NCBI GenBank assembly: GCA_009885955.1
Contig: VFJS01000061.1
Coordinates: 1-64,000, forward strand
DNA: 64,000 bases
Reading direction: 5' to 3'
Source of the DNA: Spirochaetia bacterium
GTDB taxonomy: Bacteria; Spirochaetota; UBA4802; UBA5550
Under the pieces are notes generated by a model, which was not told where the DNA came from, searched no databases, and saw nothing but the letters and a program-made list of their open reading frames with translations. The position numbers were made by a program, and so were the translations under genes. This document shows positions 1 to 8,760 of the stretch, in pieces. Position 1 is the first letter of the stretch. Every line of letters begins with the position of its first letter.

Positions 1-245
1 CAGGCTGTTTTATCATCTTCCGAGTGAAAGACCAATTACTCGTGACGGATTTCCACCGACTGGTATTTTCAGCGCCTCGTGGCGCACCGGATAAACACTG
101 ATAAAAATGAGATAAAAATGAAAATTTATTATTGAATAAAAAAAATAAACCTAAAATGAGAATAAGTTTCTGATAATGGTATTAAAAAAATCCGTGAACA
201 TCCGCGTGAAGACCTGAGCAATTATTTATAGCTGAGTAGTTACAA
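1..245. other. intergenic stretch with a small palindrome
   Basis: No coding potential is visible. A GCGCCTCGTGGCGC palindrome lies near 70-85. The segment around 190-212 (TCCGTGAACATCCGCGTGAA) looks like the short 'cacggatgttcacgg' type of dispersed intergenic motif, but only one copy was seen here. The stretch lies downstream of the minus-strand peptidase gene. Confidence 0.4.
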
Positions 246-2435
246 TCATTTAAGATGGTTTCCGGGCCGCGGCATCAGGGGCTTTCTCTTTTCAAGGGAA
301 GCCATGAGCTGTATGCCGGTTTTCATATCACCAGACGATAGATGCATTGTCAGCGGCGATCCCGCTACCGGCCACTGGCCCCTGGCTATGTTCCCGGCCT
401 GCGGCCCTTCGAAAACCAGGTAGCTGTATTTATGGTAGTGGGGGATTTTTCTCGCCATGGCCGGGAGGATTGCAGCATCCCCTGAGGCAATGAGCATGAG
501 GGGGAGGCTGTCATTCCCGGGATTGGTCCCGATGACCGCGAGGGCGCGGTTTTTCAGATCCATCTCCCCCCCTTCAATTGTAATGGAGCCGCTGTTCATC
601 GGGATATTGAATTTTGATAAGAACTTTACCATAGCTGGAATAAAGCGGTTCTCCCATCCCAGGAGAATGATGGCCCTGTCAGTTGGAAGTTCGCTTATTT
701 CAGTATCGTATATAACATCAACCTGTTCCGGCCCTGCGCCCCTGATTGATGATATGATTACCCGCAGGGCGTTCTGCATGTCGGGATGTGCATTTTTTGC
801 TATGATAACAAGGACACCGGCTGAACCCAGTACCTGCGATACTGCCGGGGGCGTCTCCCTCCTGTGGAGTCTCCGGAATATATCGAATTCGGGGTCCACG
901 TCGATGCGCACCGGCATGGAATCCAGGCTGATCGTTATTCTGTTTTTTTTACTGGTCATGTGTATTACAGACTGAAGGGCCTTATCAACCCCCTTCATTG
1001 TCACTGCCACCGGGACATCCATGTCGTAGTGCCCGCCATGGTGCACCTGCTCCAGCAAGGCCGTCAGTATGTAGCCGTTCCCCTTCTTCTCTACCGCGGG
1101 CGACGACACCTTGAGCTCAGGCCCGCCTTCCCTGTCTATCCACTGTTTAAATAACGGGGCAAGTTTTTTGCCCGAGGCCTCTTCAAAGGCAATCTTCAAG
1201 TCATCAAAGGATGCATGGCGGAACCTGTTTTTTTCATAAAAAATCCTGAGCCCCCTGACAAAAGCATCATCTCCGATGCCGAGCCTGAGCATGTGGAAAA
1301 ACATCAGCGACTTTCCGTAGCCCACGGCCTCAGACGTAGAACTGTACCTGGATGTAAAAGCCTTCAGCGGGAAATCCTTATTGCCGCTGACATAGTCGGC
1401 GTACTTCTGGAGCACATTCATCCGGTAACCGGCTCCGCCGCCCCTCTGGTCGCTGATGAGATGGTCCGACAGGTATGCAGTGAGGCCTTCTGACCAATTC
1501 CCGCCGGAAGTATCGGTGAAGACCCCGTTCCCCCACCAGTTGTGAAGTATCTCATGGGGATAGGATGAATGGAGGATAAAGGGGAACCTGATGATCTTCG
1601 GCCCAAGCAGGGTAAAGGAGGGCATGCCGTAGCCTGTTTCCCAGAAATTCTCCACCAGGGCAAATTTACCATAGGGATAAGGCCCAAGGAGTGTGTCGTA
1701 CATTGAAATGTATTCCTGCGCTGTCACCATATACTTCGCAGCAAGACTATCGTCAGGGGTGCGGAGAAAGGCCATGATCTTCACCCGGTTCAGGGAATTT
1801 ACATAGCGCCTGAACGTCCCTGCGATAAGGAAGATTTCATCCTGCATAATCATGGACGACCATTTCACGGGCGCCTTCCCGTGAGGCCCATGCATTGAGA
1901 CATCATTCCCCTGGCTCACTGCGTCCCATTTCTCAGGGAGTTCGGCTTCAAGGGTGAAGGTGACAAGCCGGTTTTCAACCAGGGGGTACCATCCCGAATT
2001 CCCTGAAAGGTATACCCCTTCGGCGGAAATAATCCCCGGGGTGCCCCTGAAGTCCCGGGCATACTCCTTCCCGATCTGTTCCATGGGATGATAGATTACC
2101 CCTTCATATTCCAGGGTGAATCCCCTTGTGCCTTCGGGAAGGGAGACAGACCAGGTTTCAAGGATTGTATTGCTTCCAGCTGATTTCACCGGGATAAGTT
2201 TTACCCCGGTATCACGGGTTCGCGGATTCATCCCGCTGTGGATGGAAAACCGGAAATCCGGTTTCATGTCCAAAGGGAGTGTTATGCGGTCCACTCCTCT
2301 CACGGTCCTCTTTTCAGGGTCGATGGAAACCCGGATGTGGTGGGCAACGGCGCCAGGTTCTTTAGATGAAATATGTTCCGGATTCATAATTATACAAAGG
2401 GCCGCGGCGGCAAATCCATAATAAAAAATTCTCAC
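246..2435 (-). CDS. secreted M1-family zinc metallopeptidase
   Basis: This 729-residue protein has a hydrophobic N-terminus that looks like a signal peptide, so it probably acts in the envelope or outside the cell. The zinc site is HEILH at residues 294-298, with the third ligand candidate Glu316 in GGNWSEG. The gap between HEXXH and Glu is 17 residues, one fewer than the textbook 18, as in the NWWGN..NW.EG subgroup. The usual GAMEN exopeptidase motif is not recognisable; a GYGMPSF segment near 268-275 sits in its place. The C-terminal 200 residues are less typical. It starts at a GTG three bases after the stop of the ankyrin gene, so the two are likely co-transcribed. The family assignment is strong; the substrate is unknown. 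Confidence 0.88.
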   Translation of the reverse strand: MRIFYYGFAAAALCIIMNPEHISSKEPGAVAHHIRVSIDPEKRTVRGVDRITLPLDMKPDFRFSIHSGMNPRTRDTGVKLIPVKSAGSNTILETWSVSLPEGTRGFTLEYEGVIYHPMEQIGKEYARDFRGTPGIISAEGVYLSGNSGWYPLVENRLVTFTLEAELPEKWDAVSQGNDVSMHGPHGKAPVKWSSMIMQDEIFLIAGTFRRYVNSLNRVKIMAFLRTPDDSLAAKYMVTAQEYISMYDTLLGPYPYGKFALVENFWETGYGMPSFTLLGPKIIRFPFILHSSYPHEILHNWWGNGVFTDTSGGNWSEGLTAYLSDHLISDQRGGGAGYRMNVLQKYADYVSGNKDFPLKAFTSRYSSTSEAVGYGKSLMFFHMLRLGIGDDAFVRGLRIFYEKNRFRHASFDDLKIAFEEASGKKLAPLFKQWIDREGGPELKVSSPAVEKKGNGYILTALLEQVHHGGHYDMDVPVAVTMKGVDKALQSVIHMTSKKNRITISLDSMPVRIDVDPEFDIFRRLHRRETPPAVSQVLGSAGVLVIIAKNAHPDMQNALRVIISSIRGAGPEQVDVIYDTEISELPTDRAIILLGWENRFIPAMVKFLSKFNIPMNSGSITIEGGEMDLKNRALAVIGTNPGNDSLPLMLIASGDAAILPAMARKIPHYHKYSYLVFEGPQAGNIARGQWPVAGSPLTMHLSSGDMKTGIQLMASLEKRKPLMPRPGNHLK

Positions 2436-2438
2436 AGG

Positions 2439-3146
2439 CTATCTGTTAACAGGAACAACGCCCTGCCCGCTGCAGAAATTGCATTCCTTCCAGCTCCCCG
2501 AGGAGCGGTTCTCGCGAACAACCGTTGATCCCTGGATATCCACCTTGGAATTCCCGTACCTGTCCCTGGAGTAGGTATTGCCGGTACCGGTGGATGAGTA
2601 GGTGGTTGTGCCTGAAATCCACTCGCCCTTGCTGCCCTTGCACTTTGCACAGGTGACCATCCTGACATTTTTATTTTTTTGCCCGGAAGAGTCCGGTGTT
2701 TTCCCGCCTGCCGATATGAGAATGTTTTTTGTCTCGGGTTTGAGGTTATAAGAGGCCCATGTGAGAGCGGTTTTCCCTTCCCGGTTTTTCGCATTCACAT
2801 CTGCCCCCTTTGCAATGAGCAGTTTTACAATGGCGGTATGGTTTTTGTTGGCGGCCATCATCAGGGGAGTGAATCCGTCATCATCTCTGGCATGTACATT
2901 TGCATACCTGCTGAGAAGGAGTTTCACAATTTCCACATGGCCATTATAGGAAGCCCCCATTAATGGGGTGTTGTTCGCATACCCTATTGCATTCACATCA
3001 GCCCCTGAATTCAGGGCAATTCTCACCCTGGCAATATCGCCGGTAAATGCCGCATCAATTAAATCCTTGTTCACCTTGGGATTTCCCGCGAGTACAGGGG
3101 AAAAACTGACTGCGGAAAGTGTTAAAAAAATCAGAATGTATTTCAT
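2439..3146 (-). CDS. secreted ankyrin-repeat protein with paired CxxCxG motifs
   Basis: The N-terminal 20 residues form a signal peptide ending in VLA. Four ankyrin repeats cover about residues 27-150, with TPLMGAS, TPLMMAA and TALTWAS signatures. The tail carries two CxxCxG motifs (Cys166/169 and Cys222/225), like half of a DnaJ-type zinc finger, separated by a Ser/Thr/Gly-rich segment. A GAGGG ribosome site precedes the ATG. It is the first gene of a two-gene unit with the metallopeptidase. Ankyrin proteins mediate protein contacts; a helper or inhibitor role toward the peptidase is only a guess from position. Confidence 0.82.
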   Translation of the reverse strand: MKYILIFLTLSAVSFSPVLAGNPKVNKDLIDAAFTGDIARVRIALNSGADVNAIGYANNTPLMGASYNGHVEIVKLLLSRYANVHARDDDGFTPLMMAANKNHTAIVKLLIAKGADVNAKNREGKTALTWASYNLKPETKNILISAGGKTPDSSGQKNKNVRMVTCAKCKGSKGEWISGTTTYSSTGTGNTYSRDRYGNSKVDIQGSTVVRENRSSGSWKECNFCSGQGVVPVNR

Positions 3147-3300
3147 GCAGCCCTCTATTATAACTGAAAATAAATTATATTTCAGCCACTTTCACTGTCA
3201 AAGGAAAATCTTGGTAAATTAATAAAAAAATAACTTACTATTTCGTGCTTTTCGTGGATGAACTCTTTGAAATTTCCCCTGCTGCTCTGAGAAAAAAAAT

Positions 3301-4134
3301 TTATCGCAGAATAGATGTATACCTATCCTTCCTGAAGCAGAGTTTCTTCGTTGCATCTCCCCACCGCTCTCCATTTCTGATCCGCGAAAGAAGGAGCCCC
3401 CCGTCGACTACATACCGCCCTCCGAGAACATGGACGCCGCGCCTGAAGAGCGGATCGGGATAGAACCCGGCAGTGGGGCCGAGGACCGTGATGTGACTTG
3501 CCCCTGCGCAATGGCCCAGCACCTCGTCCAGGGTGTTGTTCAGGAGTATCGTGCTTGTACACAGGACCTTGGTGCATCCCCTGAGAGCGGCAGGGTCCAT
3601 AGTGATGGGAAGGCCGGGGTTTTTTTTCATGAGTGCCTCGTCCTTTTCAATGATGACCAGTTCCGCTTTCACAGCGTCAAGATATTTCATGAGCGGGGCG
3701 AAATATCCCACCATCCCCACCCGGTCGCCGTCGACAATGTCCATGAGGCCCAGGGAGTCAGACGCGTGGTCAAGGGGTTCTGGGGTTGTGCGCATGACAT
3801 GCTGGCAGATTGCGTTGACTGCTGCGAGGGATACCATGGCGTTCACCGGGCCGTCGCCGGAATATTCAGAAAGCAAGTCCAGCGGCGACTTCCCGGCAAA
3901 GGAAGCATTTCGGATTGAACGGTATTCTTCCACATGGCTTTCGGGAAGGAGAAGATAGCTGATCCCGGCAGCGCCCCCTTCAAGGAGCATGACGAGAAAC
4001 TCTCCATGTCCGTGTCCGCCCGGTGCTCCTGGAACGGGTATGTAAAATTCCTCGATGACAGGGATTGGATATATGCAGCCGAGAGAAAGGGCCATCTCCC
4101 GCATCTCGGCCATGATGTTTGTATTGTGGTTCAT
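3301..4134 (-). CDS. DUF364/DUF4213-type putative heavy-metal chelation protein
   Basis: The protein has 277 residues and no signal peptide. The central GMVGYFAPLMKYL, the ITMDPAALRGCTKVLCTSTILLNNT region (split by a conserved-looking Cys pair) and the ITVLGPTAGFYPDPLF motif match the Rossmann-like fold of the DUF364 family. Members often sit near metal or cofactor genes and are annotated as putative heavy-metal chelation proteins; the biochemical activity is not established. The start is an ATG with AGGA eight bases upstream. It stands alone between a hairpin on its upstream side and the ankyrin gene, so context gives no further hint. Confidence 0.75.
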   Translation of the reverse strand: MNHNTNIMAEMREMALSLGCIYPIPVIEEFYIPVPGAPGGHGHGEFLVMLLEGGAAGISYLLLPESHVEEYRSIRNASFAGKSPLDLLSEYSGDGPVNAMVSLAAVNAICQHVMRTTPEPLDHASDSLGLMDIVDGDRVGMVGYFAPLMKYLDAVKAELVIIEKDEALMKKNPGLPITMDPAALRGCTKVLCTSTILLNNTLDEVLGHCAGASHITVLGPTAGFYPDPLFRRGVHVLGGRYVVDGGLLLSRIRNGERWGDATKKLCFRKDRYTSILR

Positions 4135-4290
4135 AATATTATTCCTGCGCTTTTCAGCTCAAAAATAAGAATGACATAGTGCCCATTATAAATCAACAAA
4201 AAAACTTGAAAAACAGCATTATTCCCGGCTCATGTTGTATGTGCCCGAAATTTTCATGTAGAGATCATCGAGGTTCTGCTTGATAAAGAG

Positions 4291-4333
4291 AATGAAATGA
4301 CATGAGGGGCACAACCCTTCATGTCATTTCATT
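4291..4333 (-). terminator. strong hairpin downstream of the secreted beta-rich protein gene
   Basis: The arms at 4291-4308 (AATGAAATGACATGAGGG) and 4315-4333 pair perfectly except for one bulged base, with a six-base loop. It begins about 20 bases after the stop codon at 4355 and precedes the DUF364-like gene, so it may end transcription of the upstream gene or protect its mRNA. No long T-run follows on the minus strand, so a classic intrinsic terminator is uncertain. Confidence 0.5.
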
Positions 4334-4354
4334 TAAACTAACATTCTGGAAAAT

Positions 4355-5161
4355 TTATTTTCCGAAGATATTGATGTTGGCATCGAGCTGGAGGGTTACC
4401 TTCCATTTGCCGTTTATATCCTTATTATTGAACCTGACGGCCCCGATGAGGAGGCCCACATCCTTGGTGAAGTAATAGAGAATGCTGCCGCCCCCGCCGC
4501 CGAAGGCGTTTTTACCCGCGGCATAATCCGCGCCGAAAAGTATTTTATCATATTCCCCGGAAGCGTCTTTAACCTTGAAAAAACCGCGGTCAAATGATAC
4601 CATATAACCTTTGTTATCCTTTTGCCCTTCAGTATCCACAAGGAGCCTGTCATTGCCGTAATAATATCCCGCAGTGACGCGCCCTATATATGGTATGCTC
4701 TTGCCGATATACCCGTAGCCGATATTGTAATTTGTTTTATCCTTTTTTGTACCTGCGTTGAAGATACCGGCGCCAATTCCTGGAGCATTTTTAAACAGGC
4801 CGTCTTCAGGAGACCCTATTTTCCCATTGAAATAAATGGGGGCATTGTTTGCATCCTGTGGATAAAATGCATCAACTCCAACTTCCATCTGAATCTTATC
4901 AAAGGGGAGGATACCTATGGCGAGCCCGGAGTCTGTGGGAAAGGATTTCACGGGGTCCTTTCCATCTTTTAAAACGGAAAAGTAGTTGTCCACACCCACA
5001 TGAAGGACCCCGAAGGACTGAATGTCCATGACGTTCGGCGTCCAACAGGTTGTGGACGGTGTTGCTGCTGAATTCACTGCAGTCAGTACTGAATATAGAA
5101 AAACTGCTGAAAAGATTATCCTGTTGATTATGGCAAGAGCAATTTTTTTTAAACGAAACAT
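4355..5161 (-). CDS. secreted beta-rich (possible outer-membrane barrel) protein
   Basis: The 268-residue product begins with a basic, hydrophobic signal peptide (about residues 1-32). The rest is made of alternating Gly/aromatic beta-strand segments (NIGYGYIGKSIPYIGRVTAGYYYGN is one such region, around residues 160-185) and ends with a strand, LQLDANINIFGK. This suggests an outer-membrane or periplasmic beta-barrel. An AGAGAGG ribosome site lies five bases before the ATG. I do not recognise a named family. It is followed by a long hairpin and appears to be a single-gene unit. Confidence 0.7.
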   Translation of the reverse strand: MFRLKKIALAIINRIIFSAVFLYSVLTAVNSAATPSTTCWTPNVMDIQSFGVLHVGVDNYFSVLKDGKDPVKSFPTDSGLAIGILPFDKIQMEVGVDAFYPQDANNAPIYFNGKIGSPEDGLFKNAPGIGAGIFNAGTKKDKTNYNIGYGYIGKSIPYIGRVTAGYYYGNDRLLVDTEGQKDNKGYMVSFDRGFFKVKDASGEYDKILFGADYAAGKNAFGGGGGSILYYFTKDVGLLIGAVRFNNKDINGKWKVTLQLDANINIFGK

Positions 5162-5604
5162 AGTTACCTCTCTTTTTTATATCGCTCCGGTAATTTTTTT
5201 CTACCGGGTTTTAATTTTATATTTTCTTTTCAATCCCTGCAGCCCTGGCCTGCCATCGGCACACAGGCCTGCAAGGTTCACATAACGCCTTGCTGTCATA
5301 ATCGTACGAAAGGGAACTTCAGTATTTTTTTCATAAGGCACCTCCAAAATAATTTATTTCGCTGACGTTATAATTATTAAGTTATCAAATGATGAACATA
5401 CGTCAATTCGATAAATGAAAAGGGAGTACTGTTTCCGGTAATTTTACGCTGGTGTAATAAAGTTGTAATATGAATGTAATAAATGAGTCAAGGAACCTCA
5501 CCCCCGTCCCCTCTCCTGGGAAGAGAGGGGCACGATGCTTTATAATTTATGATATAATCAGGAAATTAAATTATTCATGAAGATAGTGGCCATTGGTTGA
5601 TTAC
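5162..5604. other. intergenic region between the beta-rich protein and the CRISPR array
   Basis: No gene is supported. The left end holds the upstream (promoter) side of the minus-strand beta-rich protein. A dispersed CCTCACCCC/CCCCTCTC hairpin element is at about 5491-5531. The remainder is AT-rich and borders the oldest, trailer end of the CRISPR array. Confidence 0.6.
5491..5531. repeat. dispersed CCTCACCCC / CCCCTCTC palindromic element
   Basis: The sequence CCTCACCCCCGTCCCCTCTC is followed, after a seven-base loop, by GAGAGGGG, forming an eight-base-pair hairpin. The same motif family occurs in the proS-proB gap (53322-53516). Such REP-like palindromes are common in bacterial intergenic DNA; their role is unknown. 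Confidence 0.55.
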
Positions 5605-8271
5605 GTTTCAAACCACACGCCCGTGCGGAGCGCGACTCAAAAGGCATTGAAAGATATTTATGAACATTTCAGTTTCAATCCACGCGCCCGCATGGGGCGC
5701 GACCCAATTCTGTTCAGGCATTCCGTCCGTTGACACGTTTCAATCCACGCGCCCGCATGGGGCGCGACCGGACACACCGTTTGACCCGGACACACCGTTT
5801 GATGTTTCAATCCACGCGCCCGCATGGGGCGCGACATCACTCATGCACAAGGTGTGTGGGCTGACTATGGTTTCAATCCACGCGCCCGCATGGGGCGCGA
5901 CCATCCTGGATGACATCCAAGGCCCTGGAGAAGATGTTTCAATCCACGCGCCCGCATGGGGCGCGACGACAAAGGCCCCTTGCATGTTCATCGGCACTCC
6001 GTTTCAATCCACGCGCCCGCATGGGGCGCGCCTAATAATTTTTTTAACAATTTCAAAGATACTCATTGTTTCAATCCACGCGCCCGCATGGGGCGCGACG
6101 GATATAAAACGCCGCCTAAACTTTTTCTTGATGTTTCAATCCACGCGCCCGCATGGGGCGCGACAAAATATATCCGACGGGAGAAGCCAATGTTTTTGTT
6201 TCAATCCACGCGCCCGCATGGGGCGCGACCCAATCGGTCTCACATGGCAGAAACTTAAAGTTGTTTCAATCCACGCGCCCGCATGGGGCGCGACAATCAA
6301 TCACCCGGACAAAGGAGGAAGCACAGAGGTTTCAATCCACGCGCCCGCATGGGGCGCGACTCCGTCAACCAGCCGCAATTCACACTTATTAAAGTTTCAA
6401 TCCACGCGCCCGCATGGGGCGCGACATAAAGCTTGGATATTCTCCGGCACAAAGAAGAGTTTCAATCCACGCGCCCGCATGGGGCGCGACAATTGATGCG
6501 ACTCCTTTCATGACTGCGTACCTGTTTCAATCCACGCGCCCGCATGGGGCGCGACTCCCCACATTACGGTTTAATTTCCCCAAAAGACTTTGTTTCAATC
6601 CACGCGCCCGCATGGGGCGCGACCTTATATGCTATCTGTTCATTCTCGCTATTAGTGTTTCAATCCACGCGCCCGCATGGGGCGCGACTTGACAACTTCT
6701 ATACTTCTTTTCTTGCCTACCAATGTTTCAATCCACGCGCCCGCATGGGGCGCGACCCTATAAACCTTGACAATCCACAGAATTGATTTGTTTCAATCCA
6801 CGCGCCCGCATGGGGCGCGACCCCCTCGGGAGTCTTGACGCCAAGCGCAGACGATGTTTCAATCCACGCGCCCGCATGGGGCGCGACAATAACATGCTAT
6901 TGTGGTGTTAAAACAACTTTTGTTTCAATCCACGCGCCCGCATGGGGCGCGACAAAATCAATCTCTTGTTGATGATACTTATTTTCGTTTCAATCCACGC
7001 GCCCGCATGGGGCGCGACTCGGGGAAATCCGGATATATTTCAAGGGCCTTGTCGTTTCAATCCACGCGCCCGCATGGGGCGCGACTCCAGCGGCCTCTCT
7101 GAATTGACCCGCTCTTTCCCGTTTCAATCCACGCGCCCGCATGGGGCGCGACTCAACACAGAGTCCTCCTCATTATCGCATCCCTGTTTCAATCCACGCG
7201 CCCGCATGGGGCGCGACCCTGATTGATGCCGGAGAAATACTTGGTTATTCCGTTTCAATCCACGCGCCCGCATGGGGCGCGACTTTACAAAAATCCAGCG
7301 TCCCAATATATCCGATATTGTTTCAATCCACGCGCCCGCATGGGGCGCGACAAATATACGCCGATAAAGACAAACAGGAACGGATCGTTTCAATCCACGC
7401 GCCCGCATGGGGCGCGACGAAAAAGAGGGAAAAATAAACAGGGGACAGGATGTTTCAATCCACGCGCCCGCATGGGGCGCGACCGTAGAAGGAAAAGGAC
7501 TGTTTCCCGGAAGCCCGCGTTTCAATCCACGCGCCCGCATGGGGCGCGACAATATGTTAGGCCTGCAGAACTTCGGTCTTGGTGTTTCAATCCACGCGCC
7601 CGCATGGGGCGCGACAGGCCTTGCTCGGTGAGGATATGTATATGTCAGGTGTTTCAATCCACGCGCCCGCATGGGGCGCGACACATTTCAACCTATAATA
7701 TAACACGCCCTATTCGTTTCAATCCACGCGCCCGCATGGGGCGCGACCCGGCTGTATACCTGTTACCTTTGATATAATTGGTTTCAATCCACGCGCCCGC
7801 ATGGGGCGCGACAAAATATACCCGACGGGAGAGGAAAGTGTCTTTGGTTTCAATCCACGCGCCCGCATGGGGCGCGACAATAGCTCTACATGGAACGTAC
7901 GACCGTTAACGGTTTCAATCCACGCGCCCGCATGGGGCGCGACACAGATACAGCCCTAACCGCTAATAGTGACTTGTTTCAATCCACGCGCCCGCATGGG
8001 GCGCGACTGAATTAAATGCCGATACCAGATACTTTAATTCAGTTTCAATCCACGCGCCCGCATGGGGCGCGACATTTGTATGGGTGCGGGAAATCCAGGG
8101 ATGGAAAGTTTCAATCCACGCGCCCGCATGGGGCGCGACATTATCTGAGCGGAAAGGCGCGCCGTCCCTATTGTTTCAATCCACGCGCCCGCATGGGGCG
8201 CGACTCTTTTCCGTTTGTGAGTAAGTCACAAGATTTATCGTTTCAATCCACGCGCCCGCATGGGGCGCGAC
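5605..8271 (-). CRISPR. type I-C CRISPR array, 41 repeats and 40 spacers
   Basis: The repeat is 32 bases; on the plus strand it begins GTTTCAATCC and ends GGGGCGCGAC, with a seven-base-pair stem around GCATG. Its reverse complement is the typical type I-C repeat and the array is transcribed on the minus strand, like the cas genes. I count 41 units from 5605 to 8271 and 40 spacers of 32-36 bases. All repeats are identical except the last one at 5605-5636, which has six differences and marks the trailer end, and the copy at 6001-6032, which has C for A at position 31. The newest spacers should be next to the leader at 8272. Confidence 0.98.
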
Positions 8272-8458
8272 TGTATCGGAGTTAACTTCTGAATGGCTCA
8301 GCTGTTAAAAACCCCTTTACGCTAACATAATATAATTTGACAAAAAAAAGTCAAAAAGATTTCAAAAATCAAAAAAAAATTCAATATCTTCTATAAAGAT
8401 AAAGGAGGAAATAGCACCGCTAACCTCATAGGTTTTTAATGTTAACTATAGGTTAGCG
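8272..8458 (-). promoter_or_regulatory. CRISPR leader
   Basis: This AT-rich, 187-base segment lies between the first (newest) repeat and the cas2 stop codon, the normal place for a type I-C leader that carries the array promoter and adaptation signals. It contains long A-runs on the plus strand, an inverted repeat at 8418-8458 and a third CGCTAAC copy at 8320-8326. Exact promoter elements could not be assigned. Confidence 0.75.
8418..8458. promoter_or_regulatory. inverted repeat at the leader/cas2 junction
   Basis: CGCTAACCTCATAG (8418-8431) and CTATAGGTTAGCG (8446-8458) pair over 13 positions with one bulged base around a 14-base loop. It starts immediately beyond the cas2 stop. No T-run follows on the minus strand, so a protein-binding site or an mRNA 3'-end structure is as likely as a terminator. 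Confidence 0.5.
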
Positions 8459-8749
8459 TTACACTATTAATGGTTCTTCATGCTCAAAAGAGGATGACAA
8501 CCCATGGTGCTCCACGCGGCGTTGCCAGTTACTTCCAAGAAAATAAAACCGCAAGCTGTCTTTATCGGGGTTGAATATTTTCAGTAATTCCGCCTTTAAA
8601 AATTCCCATTGGGCAGGCATTACATTGCATTCGAAAACCGATTTCTGAACACGAATTCCATAATTGACGCATGTTTTTGCAATTTTCCTGAGCCTCCTGG
8701 CTCCGATATAATCAACTGTTGATACATCATAGGTTACAAGCACCAGCAT
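8459..8749 (-). CDS. cas2: Cas2, CRISPR adaptation protein
   Basis: This 96-residue ferredoxin-fold protein begins MLVLVTYDVST, with the conserved Asp after the first strand, and has the RVQKSVFEC strand typical of Cas2. With Cas1 it forms the complex that inserts new spacers at the leader end. The ATG at 8749 is preferred because GGAGG lies six bases upstream; an in-frame ATG at 8755 overlaps that ribosome site. It follows cas1 by 11 bases and is the last cas gene before the leader. Confidence 0.95.
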   Translation of the reverse strand: MLVLVTYDVSTVDYIGARRLRKIAKTCVNYGIRVQKSVFECNVMPAQWEFLKAELLKIFNPDKDSLRFYFLGSNWQRRVEHHGLSSSFEHEEPLIV

Positions 8750-8760
8750 TACCATCCTCC

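Noticed and set aside
6165-6197. Apparent self-match of this spacer (ATATATCCGACGGGA) to the PDZ gene near 19560
   Set aside because: Only 15 bases match and the rest differ; the sequence at 19560 is not a credible protospacer, so this is chance.
5658-8285. Long open frames across the array with repeated FQSTRPHGAR or SIHAPAWGAT peptides
   Set aside because: They are translations of the 32-base CRISPR repeat in different frames, not proteins.
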